A DNA stretch of 64,000 nt from Bryopsis sp. KO-2023 (Eukaryota > Chlorophyta > Ulvophyceae > Bryopsidales > Bryopsidaceae): NCBI GenBank assembly GCA_030272585.1, contig BSYQ01000013.1, positions 496,001 through 560,000 on the forward strand. The letters are read 5' to 3'. The notes below the pieces were generated by a model. That model did no database searches. It was not told the origin of the DNA and worked only from the letters and a program-made list of their open reading frames with translations. Below, in pieces: positions 33,022-42,461 of the stretch. A program made the position numbers and the translations under genes. The number at the start of each line of letters is the position of its first letter. The first letter of the stretch is position 1.

Positions 33022-33484
33022 TGTAAAGACTGCGCTGTAGACTGCGACTCTGAAGCAGTCTGCCAGCCTGAAACAACAGCCTAGAAGGCTGCAACAAGTT
33101 CTGACACGAGAGAGCGGGAGAGAGAGAGTGTTCAACCCCAAAATCGAGTTACAAGAATACCCTGAGGTGCTGCCCAAATACCCTAGGCTGCACCTCTGAT
33201 CCAAACTGATCGTTCAAGGTCCTATCCATCAACATGACCTGACAGTCTGCCTCAGTGTCAGGTCCCCTGTCTGAAACCTTCTGAGCTGCCAGCCCTGCAG
33301 AAAAGCGTCTGCTGAGCTGTCAGCCCCCATTCACAGATCTAAGGGTTCCGCCCTGCTGCAGCAAACCGGCTGCAGCATTGCTGGTTCCCTAGAACTGCAG
33401 GCCTGTCAGTTCCCCTGAACTGCAGGTCTACCAGTTCTCTGAACTGAGGATCTGACAGTTCCCCTGAACTGTAGAATCCTTACA
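33022..33484 (-). repeat. 5' LTR of element 3a
   Basis: 463 bp, TGTAAAG...CCTTACA on the plus strand; appears identical to the 3' LTR of element 3b (49473-49935). The outer flank is GGGCA. Confidence 0.95.
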
Positions 33485-33838
33485 GGGCATTCCCGACGGA
33501 CGGCTGTTCAATCCATCTGAGATCAAGACTGGATTTCGATTTTTTATTTGTTTTCGTTTTCGTTTTTTTTTTGCTGAGGTTGATACAGGATTCCTGGTAA
33601 GCAATTCATGCGTACATTGCCACATGTATCGATGATCTCCCTTCTGACAGCACCAGCAGAAATCGTTCATGGAAAAGACCCAACCGACAGCCTCCTTTTT
33701 CCCCTCCTGATCCCATACCTCCCAAACATCCTTTGAATGTATGGTAAGACTCCGGACTCACCAAGGCAGCAGTATCTTTCTGGAAAGCTGGGATGAATTT
33801 CTTTTGTATGTCGCCATCCACAAAAGATTTCCAAACGT
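33485..33838 (-). other. Host DNA downstream of the ankyrin frame
   Basis: Contains a 78-aa minus-strand frame (33606-33842) that may be the shifted continuation of the ankyrin gene, then T-rich sequence with TTTTCG runs at 33538-33575. It starts with GGGCA beside the element 3a LTR. Confidence 0.4.
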
Positions 33839-34068
33839 TCATCCCCCTTGGCAGATTGCAGTGTCAAATCCTTTCAAATCCTGAGCATCGATCTCAGCCC
33901 CTTTCCCAGTTTTCGATCCAACATCAGCCCCACTGTCGATGAGAGCATCAATGAACAAGGATTCCCCGCCGCCACATGGGAAATGCAGGGGAGTCCATCC
34001 TTCGCTGTCTTTGGCATTCACGCCGCATTTTGCCTTGATCGGCTCCTGTACGATGTCTGGACTGTTCC
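33839..34068 (-). pseudogene. Ankyrin-repeat host gene, exon part downstream of element 4
   Basis: A minus-strand frame encodes ankyrin repeats: a VNAKDSEGWTPLHFPCGGG block, then LIDSGADVGSKTGKG, ending IDAQDLKGFDTAICQGG and a stop. It continues upstream at 42302-42324 in the same frame across the element 4 target site, with TSD copies at 34064-34068 and 42302-42306, so element 4 interrupts the exon inside a repeat (between IVQ and the preceding GNS block). Another minus-strand frame (33606-33842, NVWKSFVDGDIQKKF...) takes up just where this one ends, suggesting a frameshift or an unrecognised intron. Ankyrin repeats mediate protein-protein binding; the partner is unknown. Confidence 0.75.
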
Positions 34069-34638
34069 TGAAACGGCTGACTTAGTAGGCGAAGATCTAG
34101 GCGGAAAACAGAGGTTACAGTCTGAGAGTTCCAGGTAGTCGCGGACTGACTGGAATGGGGTAGTTACGTGATGCTCAATGAGAGGCTGAAACGTAGTGAA
34201 AAGAGTTCGAACCAGGTTCAGTATATTCAGTGTCAGGTCTCAGATGGCTGAGAGTTTGGGTAGAGAGTCGGGAGTCAGACTGGAAGGAGCTTCAGTCTGG
34301 GTCCTTAGTCTAGAGGTTATCAAGGGTTATAAAGGGTTAGTCGGAGCTCTGGCTAGAAGGGCTGAGCTGAGAAATGATAGAGACGTTTTGGGGAGAGCTA
34401 GATGATAGCTAGTATTTGTAAGGTTAGGAGATGGGCTGGGAGTTTCTAGAAGCTCTGGGCTGAGAGTATAAAAGGCTGGGGATCGTTGTAAAGAACAAGC
34501 TTGTTGAAATAAGATTCAGTTGTATACTCTCGTGTCTCAGACCTTTCTTACAGAACTTCTGGTCGTCTCCCAACGTGTGTGAAGAACGGTTTAAGTGGCG
34601 GCTGGAAGTATTCAGCCTCAGGAAACAAATCCGTTTCA
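34069..34638 (+). repeat. 5' LTR of element 4
   Basis: 570 bp, matches 41732-42301. Ends in the 6-bp inverted TGAAAC / GTTTCA. Confidence 0.95.
34467..34474 (+). promoter_or_regulatory. TATA box in the 5' LTR of element 4
   Basis: TATAAAAG about 165 bp before the LTR end, a good match to a pol II TATA box; the 3' LTR copy is at 42130-42137. Transcription would start about 30 bp downstream, defining the U3/R boundary. Confidence 0.6.
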
Positions 34639-34659
34639 CTGGTTTCGGAGCGAGTTTCT

Positions 34660-34890
34660 ATGCCTATAATCAGAGAAGAAGAATACTGGTTTGGCAAAGA
34701 AGGAGATCCTAGGTTACTGCTTGTAGACCTCTGGCTGGAAGAGAACCCGTTGGAAGTTCTGCACATAGGCGAAGACAATAGTGATACTGAAAGCACAGGA
34801 TCAAGCGAATCGAGAACTGAGACAGAGGCGACAGTTGATCTTCCGCTTACCCCTGAAACCCCAACTCAGGAGGAACCCCAACATCAGTGA
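34660..34890 (+). CDS. Pre-gag ORF a of element 4
   Basis: 76 aa from the ATG 9 bp after the primer-binding site. Acidic, with an S/T/E/P-rich C-terminal half; no domain recognised. The TGA at 34888 is followed in the same frame, 12 nt later, by ORF b, so readthrough or reinitiation could link them. Confidence 0.5.
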   Translation: MPIIREEEYWFGKEGDPRLLLVDLWLEENPLEVLHIGEDNSDTESTGSSESRTETEATVDLPLTPETPTQEEPQHQ

Positions 34891-34902
34891 GTTTTGTTGT
34901 CT

Positions 34903-35202
34903 ATGGACCCTTGGCTGGCTCACCTTCTCGATCTTTATTACAGAGTAGAGTGGCAGTATCCCGACGAGGAGCTGGGATTACCGATTGTGCGGAGGGAAGC
35001 TAGGAGGAACGAGGTTCAGTTGAACTACGAAGAACTCGACCTACTCTGCTTTCTGAAAGAGCTGGAAGAACAGGCTGACAAGGAGAATCAGCCAACCCCA
35101 ACTACCGAGTCACCTCTCGACTTTCCCACTACATCAAGGTTTTACCGCTACGACGAGGAGGAACGGAACTCCTTGGCCCTGACATCGCTTTTTCACCAAT
35201 GA
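34903..35202 (+). CDS. Pre-gag ORF b of element 4
   Basis: 99 aa in the same frame as ORF a. L/E/Y-rich with a predicted helical middle (LDLLCFLKELEEQADK). Its TGA (35200-35202) overlaps the ATG of ORF c as ATGA. No known family. Confidence 0.5.
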   Translation: MDPWLAHLLDLYYRVEWQYPDEELGLPIVRREARRNEVQLNYEELDLLCFLKELEEQADKENQPTPTTESPLDFPTTSRFYRYDEEERNSLALTSLFHQ

Positions 35203-35558
35203 AAGAGGAGAGGATCCACGAACTAAACGACACCTACCAAGTAAAGTGGACGCTCGCGCAGCCAGGAGTACATAACGTACGGGGGCACGAGCAAGAGCCG
35301 GTCGTAAACTCAGAGGGTCTGGAAATCCCAACTATCAGACCTCTGGGTTTGTTTGGCGACAAGTTTCTGCAGCTGACCCAAGAGGAGCGGCAGATTGTCA
35401 GGACGTGCACCGGAGATCCAGAGAGGAAGAGGGTTCCAGACACCCTCGTAAATCAGGAAGGAGAGTCAGTGGAGCTCCTTGATCGGAAAAGGCAGTCGAA
35501 GAAAGTTAGGGTATCCGAATTTACCTATCCGCGGAATACCCTAACCGAGGATTTTTGA
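35199..35558 (+). CDS. Pre-gag ORF c of element 4
   Basis: 119 aa starting on the ATGA overlap. Charged, with a basic C-terminal third (DRKRQSKKVRV). Ends 7 nt before the gag ATG. No family recognised. ORFs a-c together could be an expanded N-terminal part of Gag expressed in pieces. Confidence 0.5.
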   Translation: MKEERIHELNDTYQVKWTLAQPGVHNVRGHEQEPVVNSEGLEIPTIRPLGLFGDKFLQLTQEERQIVRTCTGDPERKRVPDTLVNQEGESVELLDRKRQSKKVRVSEFTYPRNTLTEDF

Positions 35559-35565
35559 GGCTGAG

Positions 35566-36564
35566 ATGGAGCAACAGGTGGCTGAGTTGAGGGCGGCGTA
35601 TGAGGAGGTAATGGGAAGGTTGAACCGAGTGCAAGGCGTGGTCGAAGAAGTACCGGGAATGCTGAGCACGGCGGTCAATGAGGCTGTGGGAAGCTCCATT
35701 TTGGAGCAACTAACCGACAAAGTGGGAACAGCAATCGGGGCGGCAACTGCAGCACAGGCTGGAACGGCGGCTGGAAGTGGTGGTCGAGGTAATGACCTGA
35801 GAAGCAAGCCAGCCCGACCTGATCTGTGGGGAGGCAGGCAGAATGACCCTCCTATCCAGGACTGGTTGTTCAGCCTCCGAGTGCATTTTGACGCCACCCA
35901 CGTCGAAGATGGAGTCTCGAAACTCCGCCTGGCAGGATCTCTACTGAGAGGGCCAGCCGCGACATGGTGGAGGACAAGAGTGGAGGAGTCGGAGACTGAT
36001 GGAGGCCGACCTTTGCCGACGTATGAGGACTTCTGTGAGGAGCTGAAAAACCAGTTCGGAGAACCACATTTTTTGCGCCGCACACGGACAGAATGGGCGA
36101 ATTTACGCCAAGGCGGAATGTCTGTGCGGGAATACACGCATCGCTTTAGGCAGCTGATGTTGTATATTTCCGACGCATCGGAGGGCGAAAAAATACACAG
36201 GTTCGTCGATGGTTTGCGAGGGAGGGTTGGTATCGAGACCGACCTCCAAAACCCCAAGACCTTGGATGAAGCTATTCGAGTGGCGGAAAGGTGGGGAGGA
36301 GCTCAATCTGGGAGTTCGATCTTGAATCGAGATCGCGGCGGCGGCGGCGGCAGCAGCGGCGGCGGCGGAAATCGCAGATCGGATCACATGGAATTGGACT
36401 ACGTCGGAAGAAGGCGACAACAGAGACAGCAGAAACAGCGAGGTGATAAAGAGAGAGAAAGAAATAAGCCAGTCTGGAAGAAAGAAAAAGCAGACGGAGA
36501 GGTGAAGTGTTACAAGTGTGGGCGTCGAGGGCATTACGCTCGAGACTGCCCCTCGCGAAAATGA
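35566..36564 (+). CDS. gag: Gag of element 4
   Basis: 332 aa. Short N-terminal helix (residues 1-45), A/G-rich linker, gag domain at about 85-245 (TWWRTRVEE block and a [13 protein letters not shown] block), G/S-rich tract near 265 from a GGC repeat, basic segment, then a CCHC knuckle C-x2-C-x4-H-x4-C at about 316-329 just before the stop. Clearly homologous to element 3 Gag, less so to element 2. The stop TGA (36562-36564) overlaps an ATG (36561) in the pol frame, giving ATGA. Confidence 0.92.
   Translation: MEQQVAELRAAYEEVMGRLNRVQGVVEEVPGMLSTAVNEAVGSSILEQLTDKVGTAIGAATAAQAGTAAGSGGRGNDLRSKPARPDLWGGRQNDPPIQDWLFSLRVHFDATHVEDGVSKLRLAGSLLRGPAATWWRTRVEESETDGGRPLPTYEDFCEELKNQFGEPHFLRRTRTEWANLRQGGMSVREYTHRFRQLMLYISDASEGEKIHRFVDGLRGRVGIETDLQNPKTLDEAIRVAERWGGAQSGSSILNRDRGGGGGSSGGGGNRRSDHMELDYVGRRRQQRQQKQRGDKERERNKPVWKKEKADGEVKCYKCGRRGHYARDCPSRK
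36561..36564 (+). promoter_or_regulatory. ATGA stop/start overlap between gag and pol
   Basis: The gag stop TGA and an in-frame pol ATG share two bases. pol is in the -1 frame and no clean X XXY YYZ heptamer is present (the bases before are CGC GAA AA), so coupled termination-reinitiation is a better fit than frameshifting here. Confidence 0.55.
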
Positions 36565-39500
36565 GTATGTTAGGTAAACTCGCAGGGTGTGAAGTTAAGG
36601 GGAAGCCTGCGAGTTCGAGGAATTCTAGGAATTCGAGGGATTTTTCGTTGGAAGAAACGTCCAAGGAACCGACTAGACCTGATAACCAAGATAACCTAGA
36701 AGTCCATTCATTTGATGGGACAGATTTAGACATGACTAAGTTCGGATTTCTAGCAGTGGCTGAAACTGATAACCGAACTAGACAACTGATTACTGTGAAA
36801 GGGGAAATCTCAGGTTTTGCAGCTGAGATATTAATAGACTGTGGAGCAACTGATTGCTTTTTGGCTCGGAAATTTTGCGAGAAAAATAAGCTGGAATTAG
36901 AAGCACAAGAAGAAAAAGTTAGCCTGGCTGGGGGAAGTACCTTAGAATCTAAAGGGAAGATCAGGGCTACTCTCAGATTTGGAGATTTTGCTAGTAGGGA
37001 GATTTTTCATGAAATGTCTCTTGCTAAGTATGATGCTATATTGGGAAAAACTTGGCTGGCTAAGCATAATCCCCGGGTTGATTTTCGAACGAATGAGGTA
37101 GTGGTTTCAGACGGGCTGAAAGAACATTTGATTCCTCCGGCAAACCCCGGAGAGGAGGAAGAGGAACAGTGTGTGCTGATGGTGTTTGAAACATGTTTGA
37201 ACAGAACTGACTCTGAACAAAATGTTTCCAGACAAGCTGAACTTACAGCAGAAATCAGACAGGAATTTCCTAACACTTTTGTGGAAGAATTACCCAGTGA
37301 GATACCCCCTTCCAGAGGTATCGAACACACGATCCAGTTGGAACCAGGCACGGTTCCACAAAGTAAAGCACCTTATCGACTAGGCATCAAGGAAATGGCA
37401 GAACTGAAAACTCAGATTGCAGACATGTCGGGAAAAGGGTTTATTCGACCGAGTAGATCACCTTGGGGAGCACCGGTAATTTTTGTACCGAAGAAGAACG
37501 GGAAACTACGCATGTGTGTAGATTATCGGGCATTGAATAAGGTGACGGTGAAAAACTCTTATCCGATTCCGAGGATAGATGAACTGATAGATCAGCTTCA
37601 TGGCGCAAAATACTTCTCGAAAATAGATTTGTGTTCGGGATACTATCAAGTCAGGATGGCGAAAAAGGATTGGGCGAAAACTGCTTTTCGAACTAGATAT
37701 GGATCTTACGAATACACAGTTATGCCAATGGGTTTGACAAATGCACCAGCAACTTTTATGAATGTGATGAACGATGTTTTTCGACCACATCTGGATAAGT
37801 TTGTTATAGTTTATCTCGATGATATCTTAGTTTACAGTCGGAACTGGGAAGAGCACAAGGAACATCTTAGACAAGTGTTTCAGCTACTCGAAAAACACAA
37901 ACTTTACGTTTCACCGGACAAATGTGATTTGGGGATGACAGAAGTCGAATTTTTGGGACACATAGTCGGAAGAGAGGGACTCTCCGTGGTACCTAAGAAA
38001 GTTTTAGCCATTAAGGAGTGGGCACAACCTCAGACAGTTCGGGATATTAGGTCGTTTTTGGGTTTAGCGAATTATTATCGGAAATTTATTAAGGGATACT
38101 CTGGGATTGCAACGCCGTTACATGAACTAACAAGGAAGGAAGTTAAATGGCAGTGGACTGAAAGTCAGGAGAAAGCGTTTCAGACGCTAAAGAAGAGCAT
38201 GCAGGAGGCACCTGTGTTAATAATTCCAGATCCGGAGTTGAGTTTTGAAGTAACTACAGACGCATCGGATTTTGCTATTGGAGGAGTTCTGACGCAAGAT
38301 CAAGGTCAGGGGCAACAACCAGCCGCGTTTGAAAGTCGGAAATTAAATTCAGCTGAGAGGAATTATCCGACACACGAAAAAGAACTGTATGCGATAGTCT
38401 ATTGTTTGAAAACTTGGCGACATTATTTGGGGGCGAGGAAATTTGTGGTTCACACGGACCACGCTCCGCTGAAATATATTCAGACGCAGCCTAAATTATC
38501 CAGTAGACAGGCTAGGTGGATGGAAACTTTACAGGAATTTGATTTTGAGATTAAATACAAACCTGGAAAAGAAAATACAGTTGCAGATGCATTAAGTCGA
38601 AGGTCGGAAATGGAATTAAACGCTGTGGCAAAAGTCCGAGCAGGCGTAGTATTTCAGGATCAGGTTAGACTTGCGTATCAAGGGGATGAACATTGCAGAG
38701 AAGTTATAGCTAATTGGGAAGCTGGTGAAAAAGATCCGCGTTATAGGTGGGATGGCACAAAATTGTGGTATAGTCTGAAAGACAAATGGTTTTGGTATAT
38801 TCCAAAGGACAAAGAAATTAGACAAACAGTGTTGGCTGAATGTCACGATCAGGCTGGACATTTTGGGAGACACAAGACTGTCGCAAATGTTCGAAAAAGA
38901 TATTATTGGCCTAGATGCACTGAGGATGTCGAACGATATGTTAGGACTTGTGTTGGTTGTCAGAAAAACAAGTCTAGCACTCAAAAACCATTGGGGTTAT
39001 ATCAGCCGATTCCAGTTCCAGACGAACGCTGGAAAGAAGTTTGTTTAGATTTTGTGGGACCTTTACCTATGACACAAAAGGGTCATGATTATTTAGTGGT
39101 TATGGTCGACCGTTTTAGTCGAATGATCCACTTGGTAGCCACCACTACTGCAGTTACAGCTAGTGGGGTAGCTGAAATTTTCTTTGATACAATTTTCAGA
39201 CATCATGGGTTGCCAGAGGCTATTATTTCCGATCGAGATACTCGTTTTACAGGCCAGTTTTGGCGAAAACTGTGGGAATTAGCGGGAACTCGTTTAGCCA
39301 TGTCATCGGGATATCACCCTGAAACTGATGGAATGACTGAAAGGGCAAATCGAGTAGTCGGAGACATGTTGCGAATTTATATTTCGACCATAGGGGGTGA
39401 TTGGGACACTAAATTAGTGGCGGCTGAGTTTGCTTATAACTCATCCGTTCACTCATCAACAGGTTTTACACCTTTTTATTTGGTTTATGGGCAACATCCC

Positions 39501-40106
39501 AGATCCCCTCAGGATTTGTTAGACTCAGGTCCAGTTTCAGATGAATGGTGGACAGTTTGGGCTAAAAGTTTACAGCTGGCTCGGAAAGCGATTTTGAAAA
39601 GCCAACAGCGACAGAGGGCTGTCGCAAACCGAGGGCGGAGGGATGCAAGTTTTGCATTAAATCAGTATGTCTTTTTATCGACAGCTGATTTACCTTTACC
39701 GCCAATGATGGGCCGGAAGTTGGTATCTAAGTTTTGTGGACCTTTTAGAATTATTGATATTGTGACATCAGTAACTTACAGGTTGGAACTTCCTAATCAC
39801 TGGAAAATACATGATGTTTTTCATGTTTCCAAGCTAAAAGCATTTGAAGATGGATCAGAAGAGTTTCCAGCCAGGGCTATTTCTCCACCTCCAGATCCAG
39901 TGGTGTTGGAAGGAGTCGAGGAATATATCGTCGAAAAGATCAAGACACATCGAACCAAACGGCGGAAAAAGAAGAATGTGACAGAGTACTTGGTTTCCTG
40001 GGAAGGATACGGATCGGAAGAGGACCAGTGGCTCCCGTCACATCACTTGGGTAATGCGCAGCAAGTGCTGCAGGAGTATTTACGTCAAAAATCTTCCATG
40101 GACTAG
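36561..40106 (+). CDS. pol: Pol of element 4 (protease, RT, RNase H, integrase, chromodomain)
   Basis: 1181 aa from ATG 36561. Protease active site reads DCGATD (D93), with Cys in place of the usual Ser/Thr. RT YLDD is at residues about 418-421. RNase H spans about 38240-38610. The integrase zinc domain ends C-x2-C near 38950-38960. The DDE core has its first D near 39046, SDRDTRF near 39228 and the TDGMTER block near 39325. A chromodomain at about 39910-40090 ends with a [15 protein letters not shown] block. Frame and motifs are intact apart from the protease variant. Same domain order and strong similarity to element 3 pol; a different subfamily from element 2. Confidence 0.93.
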   Translation: MSMLGKLAGCEVKGKPASSRNSRNSRDFSLEETSKEPTRPDNQDNLEVHSFDGTDLDMTKFGFLAVAETDNRTRQLITVKGEISGFAAEILIDCGATDCFLARKFCEKNKLELEAQEEKVSLAGGSTLESKGKIRATLRFGDFASREIFHEMSLAKYDAILGKTWLAKHNPRVDFRTNEVVVSDGLKEHLIPPANPGEEEEEQCVLMVFETCLNRTDSEQNVSRQAELTAEIRQEFPNTFVEELPSEIPPSRGIEHTIQLEPGTVPQSKAPYRLGIKEMAELKTQIADMSGKGFIRPSRSPWGAPVIFVPKKNGKLRMCVDYRALNKVTVKNSYPIPRIDELIDQLHGAKYFSKIDLCSGYYQVRMAKKDWAKTAFRTRYGSYEYTVMPMGLTNAPATFMNVMNDVFRPHLDKFVIVYLDDILVYSRNWEEHKEHLRQVFQLLEKHKLYVSPDKCDLGMTEVEFLGHIVGREGLSVVPKKVLAIKEWAQPQTVRDIRSFLGLANYYRKFIKGYSGIATPLHELTRKEVKWQWTESQEKAFQTLKKSMQEAPVLIIPDPELSFEVTTDASDFAIGGVLTQDQGQGQQPAAFESRKLNSAERNYPTHEKELYAIVYCLKTWRHYLGARKFVVHTDHAPLKYIQTQPKLSSRQARWMETLQEFDFEIKYKPGKENTVADALSRRSEMELNAVAKVRAGVVFQDQVRLAYQGDEHCREVIANWEAGEKDPRYRWDGTKLWYSLKDKWFWYIPKDKEIRQTVLAECHDQAGHFGRHKTVANVRKRYYWPRCTEDVERYVRTCVGCQKNKSSTQKPLGLYQPIPVPDERWKEVCLDFVGPLPMTQKGHDYLVVMVDRFSRMIHLVATTTAVTASGVAEIFFDTIFRHHGLPEAIISDRDTRFTGQFWRKLWELAGTRLAMSSGYHPETDGMTERANRVVGDMLRIYISTIGGDWDTKLVAAEFAYNSSVHSSTGFTPFYLVYGQHPRSPQDLLDSGPVSDEWWTVWAKSLQLARKAILKSQQRQRAVANRGRRDASFALNQYVFLSTADLPLPPMMGRKLVSKFCGPFRIIDIVTSVTYRLELPNHWKIHDVFHVSKLKAFEDGSEEFPARAISPPPDPVVLEGVEEYIVEKIKTHRTKRRKKKNVTEYLVSWEGYGSEEDQWLPSHHLGNAQQVLQEYLRQKSSMD

Positions 40107-40200
40107 CTCCTGTTTTCCTGAGTTCGGGTTGAGTGTGTGCGAGTGCGAGTGTGTGCGAGAGACAGTTTGGAGTTCGAAAAAGAAAAAGAAAGCAGACAAC

Positions 40201-41220
40201 ATGGTTGAGTTTGGTGGAGGAGTCAAAGCACTGTTGGAGGAGATTAAAAAGAATGCTGGAGCGATCGAGGGAGTGTCGGAAAGGATCAACAAAATGCTGG
40301 AGGAGTACCTGAAGGAAGGAACCAGACTGGAAAGAATCCAAGAAAGAGATGAGCAGGAGGCCCTGGAAAAAATGGCAAAGCTGGAGGAGGAAAAAGAACA
40401 ACTCAAGCAAAAGATCGGCGAGCTGGAAGAAGAAGGGGGATTTCAGGCGGAAAGAGATAGCTGGGAGGCTGAACGCACTCGGTTGCTCGACGACCGGGCG
40501 AAATATTTGGCGGAAAATGAGGACCTCAGCGTAAAATTGGCGATGGCGGAAACTTCAGCGGACGCGGCGAAAAGAGAGGCGGAAAAGCTGCTGATGGAGG
40601 GGGCAGATGAGGAAATGCGCCACAAGCTCGACGGGGTCGAAGACAAGCTGCGGGAAGAGCAAATGCGGAACCAACAGCTCAAGGGCCAGGTAGACTTGTT
40701 GAAGAGTATGGTGGAGTCCATGTCGGGAAAACCAAGCGGAGAAGTGAAGCACGAAGAGGGGGAAAAACACACTTGCGTGTTTTGTCGCACCCCAAGCAGC
40801 AACTGTCAGCCGACCGGAGAAGACTGCCAACGGCACTGGGTGTGCTCGAATATCGGGTGTCGGGATCGGGTGTGGCTGAGTATCAGTCTGGAAGTCGATG
40901 AGGAAAAACGAGACTGGCGAAGAATGTGGGTACCAGCTGAAACAGGGCCACCAATGGTGCTACACTCGGAAACCTGCAAACTCTGCGCCTTGGGTTTCAA
41001 GTTGGGGTCGGATTATACTCGGGGAGTGTATTTAAAGGCCAAGCGGACCGTGGGCCCCCTGAGAAAATTCGAGGCAGCCGAAGACGATGCAGAACCAACG
41101 GACTACGATGGGGATTGGGTCGTCAATGAGCCAGGCGGAGACAGTGGACCAGAAGGAAAGAAAAGGAAACCTCCTGGAAGTTCAGGGGGATCCAGAAATG
41201 TGAAACTCAGAAAAGCCTGA
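40201..41220 (+). CDS. ORF3 of element 4: long coiled coil plus RING-like Cys/His cluster
   Basis: 339 aa; I chose the ATG at 40201, which begins the coiled-coil region, over an in-frame ATG at 40054 inside pol. Residues about 20-175 are almost wholly E/K/L-rich heptads. Then C192-x2-C195-x13-C209-x2-H212-x2-C215-x4-C220-x4-W225-x33-C259-x2-C262. Residues 263-339 are basic/acidic, ending in a K/R-rich tail. The cluster spacing from C209 to W225 is identical to that in ORF3 of element 3, and both lie after pol. No signal peptide or membrane segment. An oligomerising, zinc-binding accessory protein is the conservative reading; E3-ligase-like function is inference. Confidence 0.85.
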   Translation: MVEFGGGVKALLEEIKKNAGAIEGVSERINKMLEEYLKEGTRLERIQERDEQEALEKMAKLEEEKEQLKQKIGELEEEGGFQAERDSWEAERTRLLDDRAKYLAENEDLSVKLAMAETSADAAKREAEKLLMEGADEEMRHKLDGVEDKLREEQMRNQQLKGQVDLLKSMVESMSGKPSGEVKHEEGEKHTCVFCRTPSSNCQPTGEDCQRHWVCSNIGCRDRVWLSISLEVDEEKRDWRRMWVPAETGPPMVLHSETCKLCALGFKLGSDYTRGVYLKAKRTVGPLRKFEAAEDDAEPTDYDGDWVVNEPGGDSGPEGKKRKPPGSSGGSRNVKLRKA

Positions 41221-41731
41221 GTTGAATATAAAAAAAAAAAAAAATATAGGATCAAGAGTGGAATATGATTTTCTGTTGGTAATTGGGTGTTTGAATTTTA
41301 TTTTGTTTTTGGAAGAAAAAGGAAAAGAACAGTGAATGGATCAAGTGAGGGTAGAGGGAATTTCTGGAAAACAATTAACATACTGAGTGTGTAAAAACAC
41401 TTGTGAGAATTACAGTTTGACTAGAGCTGAGACTGTGTGATTTCCAGTGTGGGCTGTGAAGTCTATTGAACAGGGTTGGGTTTATGTGTGAACGGGCTGG
41501 GATGGGATGTCACAGCGGCAGAAGTAACCATAAGCAGAAACCAACATTCAGCTCAAGTCGCAATCGGGAAGTTGTTACGGAAAACGTCGGAGAATATTGC
41601 TTACAGCTATATCAGAGGTATTCTCAGAATAAGCGAGTTAAGTCACTTGGCAGTTCTGGTGAAGTCGTGCAATACGAACTTAGTGTACAGAACATCGCTG
41701 GGTCAGCGATCTCTCTCTAAGGGGGGAGGAG
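41221..41731 (+). other. 3' UTR and polypurine tract of element 4
   Basis: An A-run at 41230-41243, then about 480 bp without a convincing gene, ending AAGGGGGGAGGAG before the 3' LTR. Confidence 0.75.
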
Positions 41732-42301
41732 TGAAACGGCTGACTTAGTAGGCGAAGATCTAGGCGGAAAACAGAGGTTACAGTCTGAGAGTTCCAGGTA
41801 GTCGCGGACTGACTGGAATGGGGTAGTTACGTGATGCTCAATGAGAGGCTGAAACGTAGTGAAAAGAGTTCGAACCAGGTTCAGTATATTCAGTGTCAGG
41901 TCTCAGATGGCTGAGAGTTTGGGTAGAGAGTCGGGAGTCAGACTGGAAGGAGCTTCAGTCTGGGTCCTTAGTCTAGAGGTTATCAAGGGTTATAAAGGGT
42001 TAGTCGGAGCTCTGGCTAGAAGGGCTGAGCTGAGAAATGATAGAGACGTTTTGGGGAGAGCTAGATGATAGCTAGTATTTGTAAGGTTAGGAGATGGGCT
42101 GGGAGTTTCTAGAAGCTCTGGGCTGAGAGTATAAAAGGCTGGGGATCGTTGTAAAGAACAAGCTTGTTGAAATAAGATTCAGTTGTATACTCTCGTGTCT
42201 CAGACCTTTCTTACAGAACTTCTGGTCGTCTCCCAACGTGTGTGAAGAACGGTTTAAGTGGCGGCTGGAAGTATTCAGCCTCAGGAAACAAATCCGTTTC
42301 A
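41732..42301 (+). repeat. 3' LTR of element 4
   Basis: 570 bp, matches 34069-34638; TATAAAAG at 42130-42137. Followed by the target duplication GTTCC. Confidence 0.95.
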
Positions 42302-42324
42302 GTTCCCGATCGCAGCCCCAGCGG
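42302..42324 (-). pseudogene. Ankyrin-repeat host gene, exon part upstream of element 4
   Basis: The remaining 23 bp of the exon cut by element 4. Its minus-strand frame (AGAAIGN) joins that of 33839-34068. A splice acceptor (ATTTAG) precedes it at 42325-42330. Confidence 0.65.
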
Positions 42325-42368
42325 CTAAATAATACCAATGCGAAAAAAACACTCAATCGGACGATTAC

Positions 42369-42461
42369 TGAGTCGAAGCACCGAAAGCCCTCCGTCCACG
42401 AGCCCATCATGCTTGGCCATTACGTCCCGGTCTCCGATGCCCAAAATCATTTGGCGGCGAC
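42369..42461 (-). CDS. Ankyrin-repeat host gene, upstream exon (partial gene)
   Basis: A 93-bp minus-strand exon between an acceptor (TTTTCGCAG) and a donor (GTAATC). Starting with two carried bases it reads RRQMILGIGDRD...GLSVLRL and ends one base into a codon, which joins in phase to the next exon across a 44-bp intron (42325-42368). The GLSVLRLTAGAAIGN junction fits the G-x-T-x-L-H-x-A-A-x-x-G-N ankyrin pattern loosely. Exons further upstream are not resolved. Confidence 0.5.

Larger units (their letters stand above)
14123..33484 (-). mobile_element. Element 3a: Ty3/gypsy chromovirus on the minus strand with three nested insertions
   Basis: The 5' LTR is at 33022-33484 and the 3' LTR remnant at 14123-14450; the rest of the 3' LTR lies beyond LARD1, outside the window. 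Order on the minus strand: leader, pre-gag ORF, gag, pol N-terminus, hAT-like foldback insertion, pol, LARD2 insertion, rest of pol, ORF3, about 1 kb of 3' UTR, polypurine tract, 3' LTR. Without the insertions it would be about 9 kb. It is almost identical to element 3b (49473-57578). The right flank is GGGCA (33485-33489). pol is broken by two insertions, so this copy cannot make a complete Pol. Confidence 0.93.
34069..42301 (+). mobile_element. Element 4: complete Ty3/gypsy chromovirus inserted in the ankyrin gene
   Basis: 8233 bp, LTRs 34069-34638 and 41732-42301 (570 bp each, apparently identical, TGAAACGG...CGTTTCA), target duplication GTTCC at 34064-34068 and 42302-42306. The primer-binding site is TGGTTTCGGAGC at 34640 and the polypurine tract AAGGGGGGAGGAG ends at 41731. 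Six ORFs lie in a row on the sense strand: three small pre-gag ORFs, gag, pol and ORF3. All are open, so the copy may be functional. Stop/start overlaps of the form ATGA link ORF b to c and gag to pol. Confidence 0.95.

Noticed and set aside
36555-36564. -1 slip heptamer at the gag/pol junction of element 4
   Set aside because: The bases before the stop (CGC GAA AA) do not satisfy X XXY YYZ; ATGA reinitiation is preferred.
40201-41220. Envelope gene in the post-pol ORF
   Set aside because: No signal peptide, transmembrane segment or fusion-peptide-like stretch; coiled coil and zinc cluster instead.
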